From Bacteroidia bacterium (GTDB lineage: Bacteria; Bacteroidota; Bacteroidia; J057): 64,000 bases of DNA. A program made the position numbers and the translations under genes. Location: positions 620,001 to 684,000 of the forward strand of contig JAWPMV010000001.1 in the NCBI GenBank assembly GCA_033391075.1, written 5' to 3'. Positions 35,461 to 45,883 of the stretch are shown here, piece by piece (position 1 is the stretch's first letter; the number at the start of each line of letters is the position of its first letter). Under the pieces are notes generated by a model that saw only the letters and a program-made list of their open reading frames with translations, did no database searches and was not told the origin of the DNA.

Positions 35461-35946
35461 ACAAAGCTGAGGACAAAGGAAGAAGAAATCCAATGTTTGG
35501 AATTTCTGAAAATGCCAGGCTGAAGAAGGCTATATATGCTTAATTCTATAAGCTCCCCTGTCTAAAGTGTTATGCATGCAGCATATATTTCACGAAATAC
35601 AAAGAAATGAATGAAAAAACTCTATATTGAGAGTAAGGCATTGATTAACAGTTGATTACAAGGGGTTTTCTTGTCGGATGTTATCGATTTTATTTTGTCC
35701 GGCCAACGACAATCCCGCTTTTTTTGGATTTTTTTTAAACCTATAGCCTATGCATTCGTTCTTATAAATGTATAGGAAGTCGGATTGTATTTTGAATAAT
35801 TATTCAAAATCAACAAAAACTTAGCGTTTTCTATTGCTTTATGACTAATTGTTAATATCTTTAGTCATTAGAAGTTCTTAAATCATACTTTTAGCTACTT
35901 GTTTAAATAACTTGAATAAAGTTCTGGCATTTTTAAATACTTGTAT

Positions 35947-36108
35947 TAAATTTGCGTTATAACACAGAGTTTTATTAAATTCGTAGTTAATATAAGTCTT
36001 CGGACTTCACCAAATTAAGAAAATACGTCCTTCGGGATTTTAAGATATTGTGTTTTCATGGTTGTGCTGTAGGGACGGCTCTTATTGAGCCGCTCCCTAT
36101 TCTTTTTT
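35947..36108 (+). ncRNA. Candidate small structured RNA
   Basis: An exact -7 box TAAATTTG (35947-35954) is followed by two short hairpins with UUCG tetraloops: AAGTC-TTCG-GACTT at ~35993-36006, and a second around TCC-TTCG-GGA at ~36028-36037. Then comes a GC-rich hairpin, GTAGGGACGGCTC / GAGCCG(C)TCCCTA (~36069-36099), with a T-rich tail. There is no open frame of note. This layout (promoter, stable hairpins, terminator) fits an independent transcript of about 150 nt. It could alternatively be the first part of the downstream M43 leader. The last hairpin may belong to the GTAGGGAC palindrome family. Confidence 0.42.
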
Positions 36109-36269
36109 GGTGAAAATCTTACCTTTCAAGCCATATATAATTTTATTAGATCAATTACGTTTTCTTTGGAAAATACGGCCCGATTTTTGATCTTGTGGCT
36201 TCTGCCTTTTCAACCTTTCGTATTTCGTACAGAATGCTTTTGTAGTCCTGGACCATTTCTATAGCTGAA

Positions 36270-39200
36270 ATGTACACCAGGATGATTGATCGTAAAAAAT
36301 TTAGGAAAATCCCTATGATTGGTTTTAACAGAACATTAATTGTTCTGACCATCTTCTGTATGTCCTGGCAGACTTCTCTCCTTGCTCAAGATGCTGACTT
36401 AAATGATATTCATACACGTCGGTATCTTGAGGATATAGCTTACCAACAACGTGTGGATCAGATAGAAGCGTTTATTTATCGCAAGAAACTGAGTGGCATG
36501 GATGGTGAGAATATATCTGGGCGCGGTGTGTTAACTATACCTGTCGTCGTGCATATTATGCACAAGCCTAGCGACACCGTACCTAATAATTCCAGTTCCA
36601 ACATTACAGACGACAGGGTAGTTCAGGCCATTGCTGACCTGAACGAGCTCTTTTCGAACTCTTCAACTTTTGGGGGATCTCCCCAATATACTGATGCAGG
36701 TATCTCCAGTGTGGATACAGAAATTCAATTCTGTCTGGCGGAATTTGATCCCCAGGGAAATCCTAGCACGGGAATTACGCGCACAGCTACTGACCTAAGT
36801 GATCTCAAAAGAGATGATGCTTGTCCCGGTCAGATTATTAATCAGGATGAATGCCTGAAATCTTTGAGCTTCTGGAATTCAAATGATTACCTCAATTTAT
36901 GGGTAGTCAATAGCATTTGTACAAGTGCTAGCGGACTGAATGCAGAGTGTGGCCTGACTGGTTATTCCTATAGTGCTGCTGCACATGGACAGACCTATGA
37001 TGGGCCCGTATTGATTTCAAGTGTTATGGGCGCTGCTTCTGAAGATGCTGCCTATGTCGCACATGAAGTTGGGCATTATCTCAATCTGCTGGATACATAC
37101 TATGACCCTCCAGGTCCCAAACCACCCTGCACCAACAACAACTGTTTGTTGGATGGAGATAAGATTTGTGATACTCCTCCTGATTCAGATCCGGCCGCAG
37201 CTTCCTGCTTTGCAAATGAGCGTGTGAACTCCTGTTCGACGGATCTCGATGATCAAAGTGCCAACAATCCTTTTTCAACAGATGTCCAGGATATGTATGA
37301 AAATTACATGGACAATGCTGATGCGGGATGTCGCAACACGTTTACAGCCGGACAAAAAGACCGGATGAGGATCACCCTCTTAGGGGTGCGTTCCAGCCTG
37401 CTTAGTTCCAATGGTTGTGATCTTAGTATTACAAATGCTGCATTGGTAGCCGTAGAAAACCCGGGCGATATCTCCTGTGAGGCAAATTTGAGTCCTCGCG
37501 TAAGAGTAGCTAATACGGGTAGCAATGTGATCGGCTCTATCCTTTTCAGTGCGTTTCTGAACAATAATAATATTGGCTCATACACTTGGACAGGGAATCT
37601 CCCTGCAGGTGATACCCTGGGCATTACCCTCAATCCTTCCAGCCCGATAGCCGGAAGAAATGATCTGAGGATTGTAATTGATGAGGTGAATGGAAGTGCA
37701 GATCAGGATGAGCGGGATAATTTCTGGATCATGAATTTTATAAACGCCAATCATGGCCCGCTGATTCAGGAATTTCCATACTGTGTAGATTTTGAGGATC
37801 CAATTACGATAGAAGATTGGTTACCCGGAGATCTGGACGGAATCATTGGATTTGATTCTTTTGATGGATCAGTCTGTACAAATGCGGGAAACAATAGTTT
37901 ACGCTACAATACAAATGGCCTCTGGAATAATGGTTCTGGACCGGTTGCTTCAGCAGGAGGGACTCGTGATTTCTTCATTGGGCCTCAGTTTGATTTGACA
38001 GGATATGAATCAGCATATATGGAATTTGATGTTGCCTTTAAGGAGTATCGCATAGAGAAAGCTCTGGCGCTGCGAGTTTGGGCGATTGATGATTGTGGGA
38101 ATGCATATAACCTGATGTATGAAAAAAATCAGCAGGCCCTCCAAACTTCAAGTACTCCTTATGATCCTTTCATCCTTGGATGGGAACCCGCTTCCTGTGC
38201 TGACTGGCGAAGAGAGAGTATCTCTCTGGATGCTTTCACAGGAAAGGTGATAAGAATTGTTTTTGATGTGGTTCTGGAATCTGATTTTAGTCAAAACTTC
38301 TATCTGGATAATATTTGCCTGGATGCGATAAAAACTCAACGTTTTTGCACACTCCCTGAAAATATTCCTGATACACCTGGAAATTATGTTGCAACAGATG
38401 TCTGTACAGATGCTGAAGGATGGGTGCATTTTATCAAAAATGCAGCTGCCCAGCCTCGGACCACAGAAAATCTTTTATTGCTTTCCATCAAAAATCCTGA
38501 GGCTCTAGGGGTAGAACTTATCCCGGAACAGGTAAGAGTAAGTATTGCTCCGGAGCACGGAAGCAGTGCATATGATATGAGTGATGCTGATTATGCAGAA
38601 AATATGCATGGTTGGTTTGTGGGAAGTCGATATTTCCACATAGATACTAAGCATATACCATCTAGTCCCTTAGAGATAAGAAGCTATTACTCCGGAAAGG
38701 ATTTTGAAGACCTCAATTTGAGTTTGGATAGCGAACGCAAAATGGAGGACGATCGTCGCTTGTCAATTTTTACCATTGGACCTACGGCTAATGCAAATCC
38801 TGAAGAAGGTCATGCTTCTGTAAATAATGATGTATTTAGAGCTTATCGTAAAGGACCAGAGGCTTCGGCTGAGACCTGGAAATGGGTAGACCATGGTAGG
38901 TACAGATCCGCCAGCTTCTTAGTGGAAGAACTCGGATTTGGGGGAATTGGTAGTGGAGGCGAAGGCCTTGGCTATGGCCCAGGATATCCGGTCGCTTTCA
39001 AGAACTTCTATTTCACCCAAAACCTGGGGAGTGTAGAATTGAAGTGGACCCTGAGTAAAGAAATAAATACAAAATTATTAGAGATATATCGTGCTGATGT
39101 GAATGGAAATGAGGAGAAGCTGCAGGAATTTCAGGCAGCAGGTGATAGCGATACGGAAACTAGCTATAACTATACGGATATACCCAATACAGACGAACCT

Positions 39201-39533
39201 GTGAAATACTACGTCAAAGTAGTTCACAATGACGAACTCGAGATTCTTTCAGAAACGATTACAGCTGGCCTTAACAGAGGCGATTTTGTAAAAGTTTATC
39301 CCAATCCTTCCAATGGTAAATTCAGTTTGGATGTGGTTGCTGAGGAAAATGATAAGATAGAGTTTATCGTATTAAATGCCTCCTGGCAGAGGTTGTATCA
39401 CTTAGCATGGCCTTTCAATGGTTCCAATCCGGAAATCGATATATCCCACCTGCCTCCCGGAGTGTATTTTTATGATGTTTTGATTAGGGAAGAACGTTAT
39501 ATGGGAAAAATAGTATTGATGCCAGGAAAATAG
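36270..39533 (+). CDS. Secreted M43-type metalloprotease with T9SS sorting domain
   Basis: A 1087-residue secreted protein. The signal peptide ends near residue 40 (SLLAQDADL). Residues ~90-370 match the M43 (cytophagalysin/pappalysin) family: LTIPVVVHIMH, DLNELFSN, FCLAE, the zinc site HEVGHYLNLLD (H265-D275), CDTPP, the Met-turn region YENYMDN and FTAGQKDRMR. The third zinc ligand is Asp instead of His and the usual Gly at position 8 is Asn. After a CARDB-like and a jelly-roll-like region (~390-690), the C-terminus has a linker, an FN3-like part and a T9SS type A sorting domain (VKVYPNPSNGKFSL to the end). It is presumed to digest extracellular proteins. Confidence 0.87.
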   Translation: MYTRMIDRKKFRKIPMIGFNRTLIVLTIFCMSWQTSLLAQDADLNDIHTRRYLEDIAYQQRVDQIEAFIYRKKLSGMDGENISGRGVLTIPVVVHIMHKPSDTVPNNSSSNITDDRVVQAIADLNELFSNSSTFGGSPQYTDAGISSVDTEIQFCLAEFDPQGNPSTGITRTATDLSDLKRDDACPGQIINQDECLKSLSFWNSNDYLNLWVVNSICTSASGLNAECGLTGYSYSAAAHGQTYDGPVLISSVMGAASEDAAYVAHEVGHYLNLLDTYYDPPGPKPPCTNNNCLLDGDKICDTPPDSDPAAASCFANERVNSCSTDLDDQSANNPFSTDVQDMYENYMDNADAGCRNTFTAGQKDRMRITLLGVRSSLLSSNGCDLSITNAALVAVENPGDISCEANLSPRVRVANTGSNVIGSILFSAFLNNNNIGSYTWTGNLPAGDTLGITLNPSSPIAGRNDLRIVIDEVNGSADQDERDNFWIMNFINANHGPLIQEFPYCVDFEDPITIEDWLPGDLDGIIGFDSFDGSVCTNAGNNSLRYNTNGLWNNGSGPVASAGGTRDFFIGPQFDLTGYESAYMEFDVAFKEYRIEKALALRVWAIDDCGNAYNLMYEKNQQALQTSSTPYDPFILGWEPASCADWRRESISLDAFTGKVIRIVFDVVLESDFSQNFYLDNICLDAIKTQRFCTLPENIPDTPGNYVATDVCTDAEGWVHFIKNAAAQPRTTENLLLLSIKNPEALGVELIPEQVRVSIAPEHGSSAYDMSDADYAENMHGWFVGSRYFHIDTKHIPSSPLEIRSYYSGKDFEDLNLSLDSERKMEDDRRLSIFTIGPTANANPEEGHASVNNDVFRAYRKGPEASAETWKWVDHGRYRSASFLVEELGFGGIGSGGEGLGYGPGYPVAFKNFYFTQNLGSVELKWTLSKEINTKLLEIYRADVNGNEEKLQEFQAAGDSDTETSYNYTDIPNTDEPVKYYVKVVHNDELEILSETITAGLNRGDFVKVYPNPSNGKFSLDVVAEENDKIEFIVLNASWQRLYHLAWPFNGSNPEIDISHLPPGVYFYDVLIREERYMGKIVLMPGK

Positions 39534-39754
39534 AACTAGTATTGCTTTAACAATTGTTCAAGTTTCTTTCTTGACAATCCTTCTTGCATTCTTACATTTC
39601 CAGGGGAACCATTAGCTCTCATTTTTCATGTGGTACGTTATTTCTTATTAATTTGAATGTCGTTTATTTTCTTATTGGAGAAATTATTCATTCAAAGAAG
39701 AAAATTACATGTAATTAAATAAGAAATAGGTCTGCGCAGCTAATAAATTAATCT

Positions 39755-42700
39755 ATGCACGGTAACTCTACAGTTCTGTATCGTATCATCCGTACCCTCT
39801 CTTTAGGTCTGATTATCCTTTTGATCACGTCCGGTAAGGCACGTGCTACGCACGCAATGGGCTCTGATCTTACATACCGTTGTTTGGGTGGAGATACATA
39901 TGAAATCACCTTGACTATCTATAGGGACTGTGTAGGGTCTGCCTTGACACCGACCCAAAATATTGAAATTCAATCGGCCAGTTGTGGAGTTCCAAACTTT
40001 ATTACCAGAGCCAACCGGGTGAGTATTGTAGAACTTTCTCCCCTTTGCCCGGCTCAGCAACCTTTGAGTACCTGTAATGGAGGCCCCCTGCCTGGTGTAG
40101 AGGAACATAAATATTCCTTTATTTATACTTTCCCTCAACAATGTACTGACTGGCAGATAAGCTGGCAATTGTGCTGTAGAAACTTTGCGATCACAAACTC
40201 TGTGATCAATACCAATACCAGGATGTACATCGAGTCTTTCCTCGATAACTCCAGCGTTACTTGTAATAGTTCTCCTACCTTCACCGTACCTCCCGTACCT
40301 TATCTTTGTGATGGAGAATTATTTTTTTACAACAATGGGGCAGTAGATCCAGATGGAGATTCTCTGGCTTTCGAATTGATCGACCCTTATGATTATATCT
40401 TTGGCGTTCCAACGATCATTCCATATCAGCCGGGTTTCAGTGCGACAGTACCCATGGCGACAGCCCCTGTCAATAACTTTAACTTCGATACCCAATCCGG
40501 CCAGATTTCCTTTACGCCTAATGGCCTGCAACAGGGAATCGTGGCTCTGTTGGTGAAAGAATACCGCAAAGGAATTCTCATTGGAACTACAATGCGGGAC
40601 CTGCAAATGGTTGTAATTAATTGTTTCAACCAGGCGCCTACCATCACCCCTCCTTTTAATATAACGGGAGGACAATACAATGGTAATACCTTTTCTGTTT
40701 GTGCAGGGAGTACCCTGGAATTTGACCTGGTTGCGACAGACCCGGATCAATTTAATATCCTGACCTTTACTTCAACCCTGGCTCAGGCTATTCCGGGTGC
40801 AACAATAACTGTCGCAGGTACCAACCCTCTGCGAATTAATTTTAGCTGGCCGACCAGCATTGCTGATTTAGGCAACTACTTTTTTACCTCTACGATAGAG
40901 GACGATGGATGTCCTATAACAGCAAAATTGGTCATCGGTGCCAATATCATAGTTCAGGAAGGGGAAGTACTTCCTACGCAAGAACGAAAGATTTGTCCGG
41001 TAACTACGCAGAATATTCAGCTTACCAGTTCTATTCCCAACAATGGAGGAACTTATAGCTGGTCGCCAACTACGGGTCTTTCCAATCCTAATATCAGAAA
41101 CCCGATAGCATCTGTAGATAGCTCGGCAACCTATACCGTTACTTATACTCCTGCATTTGGATGTCCGATCATAGAGCCTTTTGAAATTACTTCTGAAGGA
41201 ACCCTGGAGGTGGATACTGATTCCCTCAGATTATGTCTGGGAGATTCCGCTCAATTGCAGGCTTCATTTAGGTTAAATGGTCCACCTGTTCCCGTTACTT
41301 TTTCCTGGGAACCGCTTGGAGCGATCAATGATCCTACTTTGAGAAACCCAACCGTTTCTCCTACTCAGACAACGATGTACTATGTCACAGCTTCTACCTT
41401 GACCTGTGATTTTACAGACTCTGTCCTGGTGATTGTAGATTCATTGCCGCAATTGAATCCCATCGCAGATGAAAGCATTTGTGAAGGAGACTCGGTGCAA
41501 CTTCAGGCGACAGGATCTAATGTAGGACAGGCCGTTTACAGATGGAATCCGGTGATTGGATTGAGTGATCCTAATATCGCAGATCCTATTGCCAGTCCTA
41601 TATCGACAACTACCTATCGAGTAATTGCAGATAATACCTGTTCTTCGGATACCCAATTTGTTACGGTAACGGTTTTTGATCCTTTATTTGCCACGACTTC
41701 TATAGTTGATGTGAGTTGCACTGGAGGATCTGATGGATCGGTTACAGCCGTATTGAATGGGGGAGGAGGTAACCCGACCTTTAACTGGCAACCTGGTGGA
41801 GCCAATAGTCAGAGAATTGACAATTTACCCGCAGGAACCTATACCTTGTTTGTATCGGATCAGGCAAATTGTAGAGATACCATTGTAAGCACGGTTGCTG
41901 AACCAAGTCCCGTCGTGATCAGTCTGGTAGATTCTATGGACATTGCCTGTACGGGTGATTTTAGTGGGATGATTGAAATTGCCGCAAGCGGAGGAACGCC
42001 GGATTATGAATACAGCATCGATGGAACCACCTGGTTCTCATCCGGGGTATTTATGAGTCTGGGTGCTGGGTCTTATACCTTCCAGGCCAGAGATGCCAAT
42101 GATTGTATTGCGAACTTTGGTCCGGTTGTTTTAACTGAGCCGGCTTTGCCAGTTCTGGGAGTTCTGGTAAATCGAATCAATACGGATTGTATAACCTCGG
42201 CAGGGGAAATCACCCTGGGAGGAAGCGGAGGAGTTGGACCTTACACCTTCTCCCTGGATGGAATGATCTATACCGCTGATAGTACCTTTACGGGCTTACC
42301 TCCGGGTGCTTACCTGGGATGGGTACAGGACAGTCGGGGATGTACGGATACAATATCTGCAATTATTCAGGACATAGCTGATCCTTTCCTTCAAGTTGAC
42401 TCGATAAGACAAGTTACTTGCTTCGGTGGAAATGATGGTTTTATAAGTGTGGTCGCCGGTGGAGGGATTCCTGCTTACCAATACGCAATCAATGGTGGCC
42501 CATTAGGAAATGCTACAAGCTTTCCCAACCTCGTTGCCGGTATCTATACTATTCGTTTGATTGATGCTAATAATTGTGAGTTCACCATTTCAGTTGAAAT
42601 TTCCCAACCGGATTCTTTAATTCTTGATTTGGGGCTAAAGGAAGATATCGATTGTAATGGAAATAATAATGGATCTATCCGACTGAATGCTAGTGGAGGA

Positions 42701-44548
42701 ACCATTCCTTATGAATTCAATATTAATGGGGGAACCTTTAATTCATCGGATCTCTTTGAAAACTTAAATGCAGGTACTTATAATCTGACGGTAAGAGATG
42801 ATAATGCCTGTACAGCTGACCTTTCTGTAGATATTCTCGAGCCATTGCCCCTTCAGTTTGGAGGTCAGGGTAGAGATGTCTTGTGTTTTGGAGAAAGCTC
42901 AGGAGAAGTAAACTTGAATGCGAGTGGAGGTACTCAACCCTATCAATTCTCATTTGACAATATCAATTTCATCCAGCAGGACAGTTTTAGGAACCTACCT
43001 GCAGGATCATATGACTATTATATCAGAGATGATAATGGTTGTAAAGATAGCTTAAGCATTACCTTGACAGAGCCAACAGAGGTAGTTGCAACTTTGGTTG
43101 AAGCCGTGGATTTGCTATGTTTTGATGTGCCTTCCGGTAGCATTGAAATTGCTGCGAGTGGTGGTACGGCTCCCTATACTTATTCGAGAAACGCAGGTCA
43201 GACCTATGTAGTCTCTCCCTTATTCACCGAGTTAGGCGTTGGGAACTATACCTTATTAGCCAGGGATAACAATGGCTGTGTGGCAGAAGTGACTGCAGAC
43301 CTTCAACAACCCCCGGATTTAGCGGGAGATGTAATGAAGCAGGACATTACCTGTTTTGGAGATAGTAATGGTGTGGCGGAAGCACTTGTTCAGGGGGGTA
43401 CCCTGGGATACTCTTTCGAGTGGTCAACTGGAGCTACAGGTCCTCGTGTTCAGAACCTCGGACCGGGCAACTACATTGTGGCTGTTACTGATATGAATGG
43501 TTGCCAGATATCTCTAAGTACAGAGATATTCGAACCCCCTCTTCTGGAGTTTGATACCGCAATGATCGAAGACGTAACCTGCTTCGATGGAACGGATGGA
43601 CGCCTGGAAGTAAGTGTGACGGGTGGTTTGCCTCCCTATAATTTTGATTGGTCTAATGGAGGTACGGATTCTATTCAAATGAATATCCCGGCAGGAGATT
43701 ATACCCTGATGGTGTCTGATTCTAATAACTGTACCATCGACACCCTCCTGGTCGTCGCTCAGCCTGAACCGATTGTAATCAATCTGGTTGATGCAGAAGA
43801 TTCCTTCTGTGATTTACCTAATGGTTCGATTACAATTATTGCTGAAGGAGGTACACCCGAGTATCAATACACCTGGTTGACATCTCCCCCAATACAGGGC
43901 AATATGCTGGTAGATGTATACGGAAGTCCTACAGCAGGACCTTATACCATGTTGGTGGTTGACGATAATGGCTGTAGAGATTCTGCAACCTTCGAAATAG
44001 ATGCCCTCCCTGTTCCTATAGCAGATTTTACGACAGATTTTGCACCCCTGGATAGCATTATCATTCCCGGTACCATGGGAGTTAATTTTATAAACCTTTC
44101 TCAAAATGCAACATCCTATCTATGGGACTTTGGTGATGGGGGAGGTTCTACAGAAGAGAATCCCAATCATGTCTACGAATCAGAAGGAACCTATACGGTA
44201 ACCTTGATTGCATATGATGATAATCTCGCTTGTCCGGATACCGCAAGCCTGACATTTACCCTCTTGCCTCCGGGCGCGATTTATGTCCCCAATGCCTTCT
44301 CTCCTAATGATGATGGAATAAATGACAACTTTTTTCCTAAAGGTGTAGGAGTAGTTCGGATGAAAATGGATATTTTTGACCGCTGGGGGAAACACCTGAC
44401 GACCCTAAACAGTCTGGGAGATAGATGGCCTGGTACCAATGCAAATGGAAATCCTGTACAGGAAGGCGTGTATGTTTGGTATATTGAAGCTACCTTGAAC
44501 GATGGGACTGTGTTTCGAAGGGCAGGTACAGTGACCCTCTTCAGGTAA
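39755..44548 (+). CDS. Large T9SS surface protein with SprB repeats, PKD and gliding-type C-terminus
   Basis: A 1597-residue secreted protein. After the signal peptide, the N-terminal module begins THAMGSDLTYRCLGGDTYEI, a Cys-rich domain seen at the start of many Bacteroidota gliding-associated proteins. Ig-like regions (~300-640) follow. Then come ten SprB-type repeats (~645-1415) of ~75-78 residues, each with I.C.G...G.I...ASGG..PY.FS......F..L..G.Y.....D.N.C and an EP boundary. Next is one PKD domain (SYLWDFGDGGGSTEENPNHVY) and the T9SS type B (CHU_C) terminus (IYVPNAFSPNDDGINDNF to the end). SprB-like proteins are cell-surface adhesins used in gliding or attachment. The pseudouridine synthase gene begins 9 bp later. 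Confidence 0.92.
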   Translation: MHGNSTVLYRIIRTLSLGLIILLITSGKARATHAMGSDLTYRCLGGDTYEITLTIYRDCVGSALTPTQNIEIQSASCGVPNFITRANRVSIVELSPLCPAQQPLSTCNGGPLPGVEEHKYSFIYTFPQQCTDWQISWQLCCRNFAITNSVINTNTRMYIESFLDNSSVTCNSSPTFTVPPVPYLCDGELFFYNNGAVDPDGDSLAFELIDPYDYIFGVPTIIPYQPGFSATVPMATAPVNNFNFDTQSGQISFTPNGLQQGIVALLVKEYRKGILIGTTMRDLQMVVINCFNQAPTITPPFNITGGQYNGNTFSVCAGSTLEFDLVATDPDQFNILTFTSTLAQAIPGATITVAGTNPLRINFSWPTSIADLGNYFFTSTIEDDGCPITAKLVIGANIIVQEGEVLPTQERKICPVTTQNIQLTSSIPNNGGTYSWSPTTGLSNPNIRNPIASVDSSATYTVTYTPAFGCPIIEPFEITSEGTLEVDTDSLRLCLGDSAQLQASFRLNGPPVPVTFSWEPLGAINDPTLRNPTVSPTQTTMYYVTASTLTCDFTDSVLVIVDSLPQLNPIADESICEGDSVQLQATGSNVGQAVYRWNPVIGLSDPNIADPIASPISTTTYRVIADNTCSSDTQFVTVTVFDPLFATTSIVDVSCTGGSDGSVTAVLNGGGGNPTFNWQPGGANSQRIDNLPAGTYTLFVSDQANCRDTIVSTVAEPSPVVISLVDSMDIACTGDFSGMIEIAASGGTPDYEYSIDGTTWFSSGVFMSLGAGSYTFQARDANDCIANFGPVVLTEPALPVLGVLVNRINTDCITSAGEITLGGSGGVGPYTFSLDGMIYTADSTFTGLPPGAYLGWVQDSRGCTDTISAIIQDIADPFLQVDSIRQVTCFGGNDGFISVVAGGGIPAYQYAINGGPLGNATSFPNLVAGIYTIRLIDANNCEFTISVEISQPDSLILDLGLKEDIDCNGNNNGSIRLNASGGTIPYEFNINGGTFNSSDLFENLNAGTYNLTVRDDNACTADLSVDILEPLPLQFGGQGRDVLCFGESSGEVNLNASGGTQPYQFSFDNINFIQQDSFRNLPAGSYDYYIRDDNGCKDSLSITLTEPTEVVATLVEAVDLLCFDVPSGSIEIAASGGTAPYTYSRNAGQTYVVSPLFTELGVGNYTLLARDNNGCVAEVTADLQQPPDLAGDVMKQDITCFGDSNGVAEALVQGGTLGYSFEWSTGATGPRVQNLGPGNYIVAVTDMNGCQISLSTEIFEPPLLEFDTAMIEDVTCFDGTDGRLEVSVTGGLPPYNFDWSNGGTDSIQMNIPAGDYTLMVSDSNNCTIDTLLVVAQPEPIVINLVDAEDSFCDLPNGSITIIAEGGTPEYQYTWLTSPPIQGNMLVDVYGSPTAGPYTMLVVDDNGCRDSATFEIDALPVPIADFTTDFAPLDSIIIPGTMGVNFINLSQNATSYLWDFGDGGGSTEENPNHVYESEGTYTVTLIAYDDNLACPDTASLTFTLLPPGAIYVPNAFSPNDDGINDNFFPKGVGVVRMKMDIFDRWGKHLTTLNSLGDRWPGTNANGNPVQEGVYVWYIEATLNDGTVFRRAGTVTLFR

Positions 44549-44557
44549 GCTGATCAT

Positions 44558-45649
44558 ATGAAAAAACCCATAGATGCCTTCAAAAGGCATTATTCATCCA
44601 AAGAAGAGTTTGAAAGCTTTGATCGAGATGGGGATCATGGGGACGACAATCTCCATGAACACTATACCCTCATTGCTCAAAGTGGGCAAAAACCTGTTCG
44701 TGTAGATAAATTTCTGGCGAACCTTCTGCCCTTTACCTCACGTTCTCGCATCAAGAATGCCTCTCGTGCTGGCTCTATCAGTGTCAATGATCAGGAGGTG
44801 AAAGTATCTTATAAAGTAAAGCCCGGAGATACGGTAAAATTGATGTTGCCCTATCCTCCGAATCCCAAATTGGAGCCGGAAAATATTCCTTTGGATATCC
44901 GATACGAAGATGATTCCTTTATCATTTTGCATAAACCTCCCAAAATGGTCTGTCATCCCAGCTTTGGCCACCGAACGGGGACTTTGGTACATGGGCTTAT
45001 CTATTACTTTGAGAACCTTCCGGTTTCGCCTAAAGAAAAAGAACATACCCGACCCGGTCTGGTGCATAGGCTGGATCGGGATACCAGTGGCATCATGGTG
45101 ATTGCCAAGGAGGAATATGCCATGGCTCACCTTTCCAAACAATTCTTTGACCGCACATCCGATCGAACCTATCAAGCCCTTGTTTGGGGAGACGTGAAAG
45201 AAGATGAAGGAAGGATTGAGACCCATATCGGGCGACACCCCAAAAAGAGAAAATTGTGGTTTGCTTTTCCTGATGGAAGCGAAGGGAAACATGCAGTTAC
45301 TCATTACAAAGTGCTGGAGCGCTATGGCATTGCTACTTTGGTCGAATGCAAACTGGAGACCGGTCGCACCCATCAGATCCGTGTACACATGAAATACCTG
45401 GGGCACACCCTTTTCATGGACATAGAATATGGGGGAGATAAAATTCTCAAAGGACCCCAGACCAAAAAGTATCAACAATTTATTCGAAACTGTTTTGATA
45501 TCCTCTCACGGCAGGGACTCCATGCCAAAACCTTGAGTATTGATCATCCCTATAAAAAAGAGCGGATGCACTTCGAAAGTGAGCTTCCAGAAGACATGCA
45601 GGGAGTGATCAATAAACTACGTGCCTGGAGCCAAAACTCAACATTATAG
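44558..45649 (+). CDS. RluD-type 23S rRNA pseudouridine synthase
   Basis: A 363-residue RNA-modifying enzyme of the RluA family. A long acidic N-terminal extension (~1-50) precedes an S4-like RNA-binding domain (RVDKFLANLLPFTSRSRIKNASRAGSISVN). The catalytic domain carries the Asp in RPGLVHRLDRDTSGIMVIAK and motif III ECKLETGRTHQIRVHM. RluD makes pseudouridines in helix 69 of 23S rRNA; other RluA-type specificities cannot be excluded by eye. It follows the giant SprB-repeat gene by 9 bp, so read-through from that gene is possible. Confidence 0.93.
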   Translation: MKKPIDAFKRHYSSKEEFESFDRDGDHGDDNLHEHYTLIAQSGQKPVRVDKFLANLLPFTSRSRIKNASRAGSISVNDQEVKVSYKVKPGDTVKLMLPYPPNPKLEPENIPLDIRYEDDSFIILHKPPKMVCHPSFGHRTGTLVHGLIYYFENLPVSPKEKEHTRPGLVHRLDRDTSGIMVIAKEEYAMAHLSKQFFDRTSDRTYQALVWGDVKEDEGRIETHIGRHPKKRKLWFAFPDGSEGKHAVTHYKVLERYGIATLVECKLETGRTHQIRVHMKYLGHTLFMDIEYGGDKILKGPQTKKYQQFIRNCFDILSRQGLHAKTLSIDHPYKKERMHFESELPEDMQGVINKLRAWSQNSTL

Positions 45650-45840
45650 GACGGGCTTCACTGTTTAAACACGAATTTTTAATTTTTTTTGCTACTATTT
45701 TTCTACTCGAAATGGTTTACGTAATCGATTTCGCTCTGGAAAGCTTGATTTTCAACTAAATAGCAGCTTGACACGCATTGAAAAATAAGCGAACTTTAAA
45801 GCTGTAGTTAGTATTTATATAGCAATTTTTGAGGAAAGTA

Positions 45841-45883
45841 GAGGTGCACGTGGTATTTTGCCTGTGTACCTCACCTTTTTTTT
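45841..45883 (+). terminator. Terminator-like hairpin directly before the glpD start codon
   Basis: GAGGTGCAC (45841-45849) pairs with GTGTACCTC (45864-45872) with one G-U pair and a 14-nt loop, followed after three bases by eight Ts (45876-45883). The glpD ATG begins at 45887. Either this ends an upstream transcript or it attenuates glpD. Confidence 0.7.

Larger units (their letters stand above)
35420..36269. other. Long intergenic region upstream of the M43 protease gene
   Basis: About 850 bp between divergent genes. The right half holds the candidate small RNA at 35947-36108; the left half (35480-35940) is A/T-rich with no frame or hairpin that stands out. Confidence 0.55.

Noticed and set aside
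36071-36108. Counting the hairpin only as an intrinsic terminator
   Set aside because: Its GTAGGGAC...TCCCTA pattern resembles the palindromes at 50162 and 52665, so it may be a repeat copy; it is therefore used only as part of the small-RNA hypothesis.
44738-45478. 246-codon minus-strand frame
   Set aside because: Antisense shadow of the pseudouridine synthase; no domain pattern.
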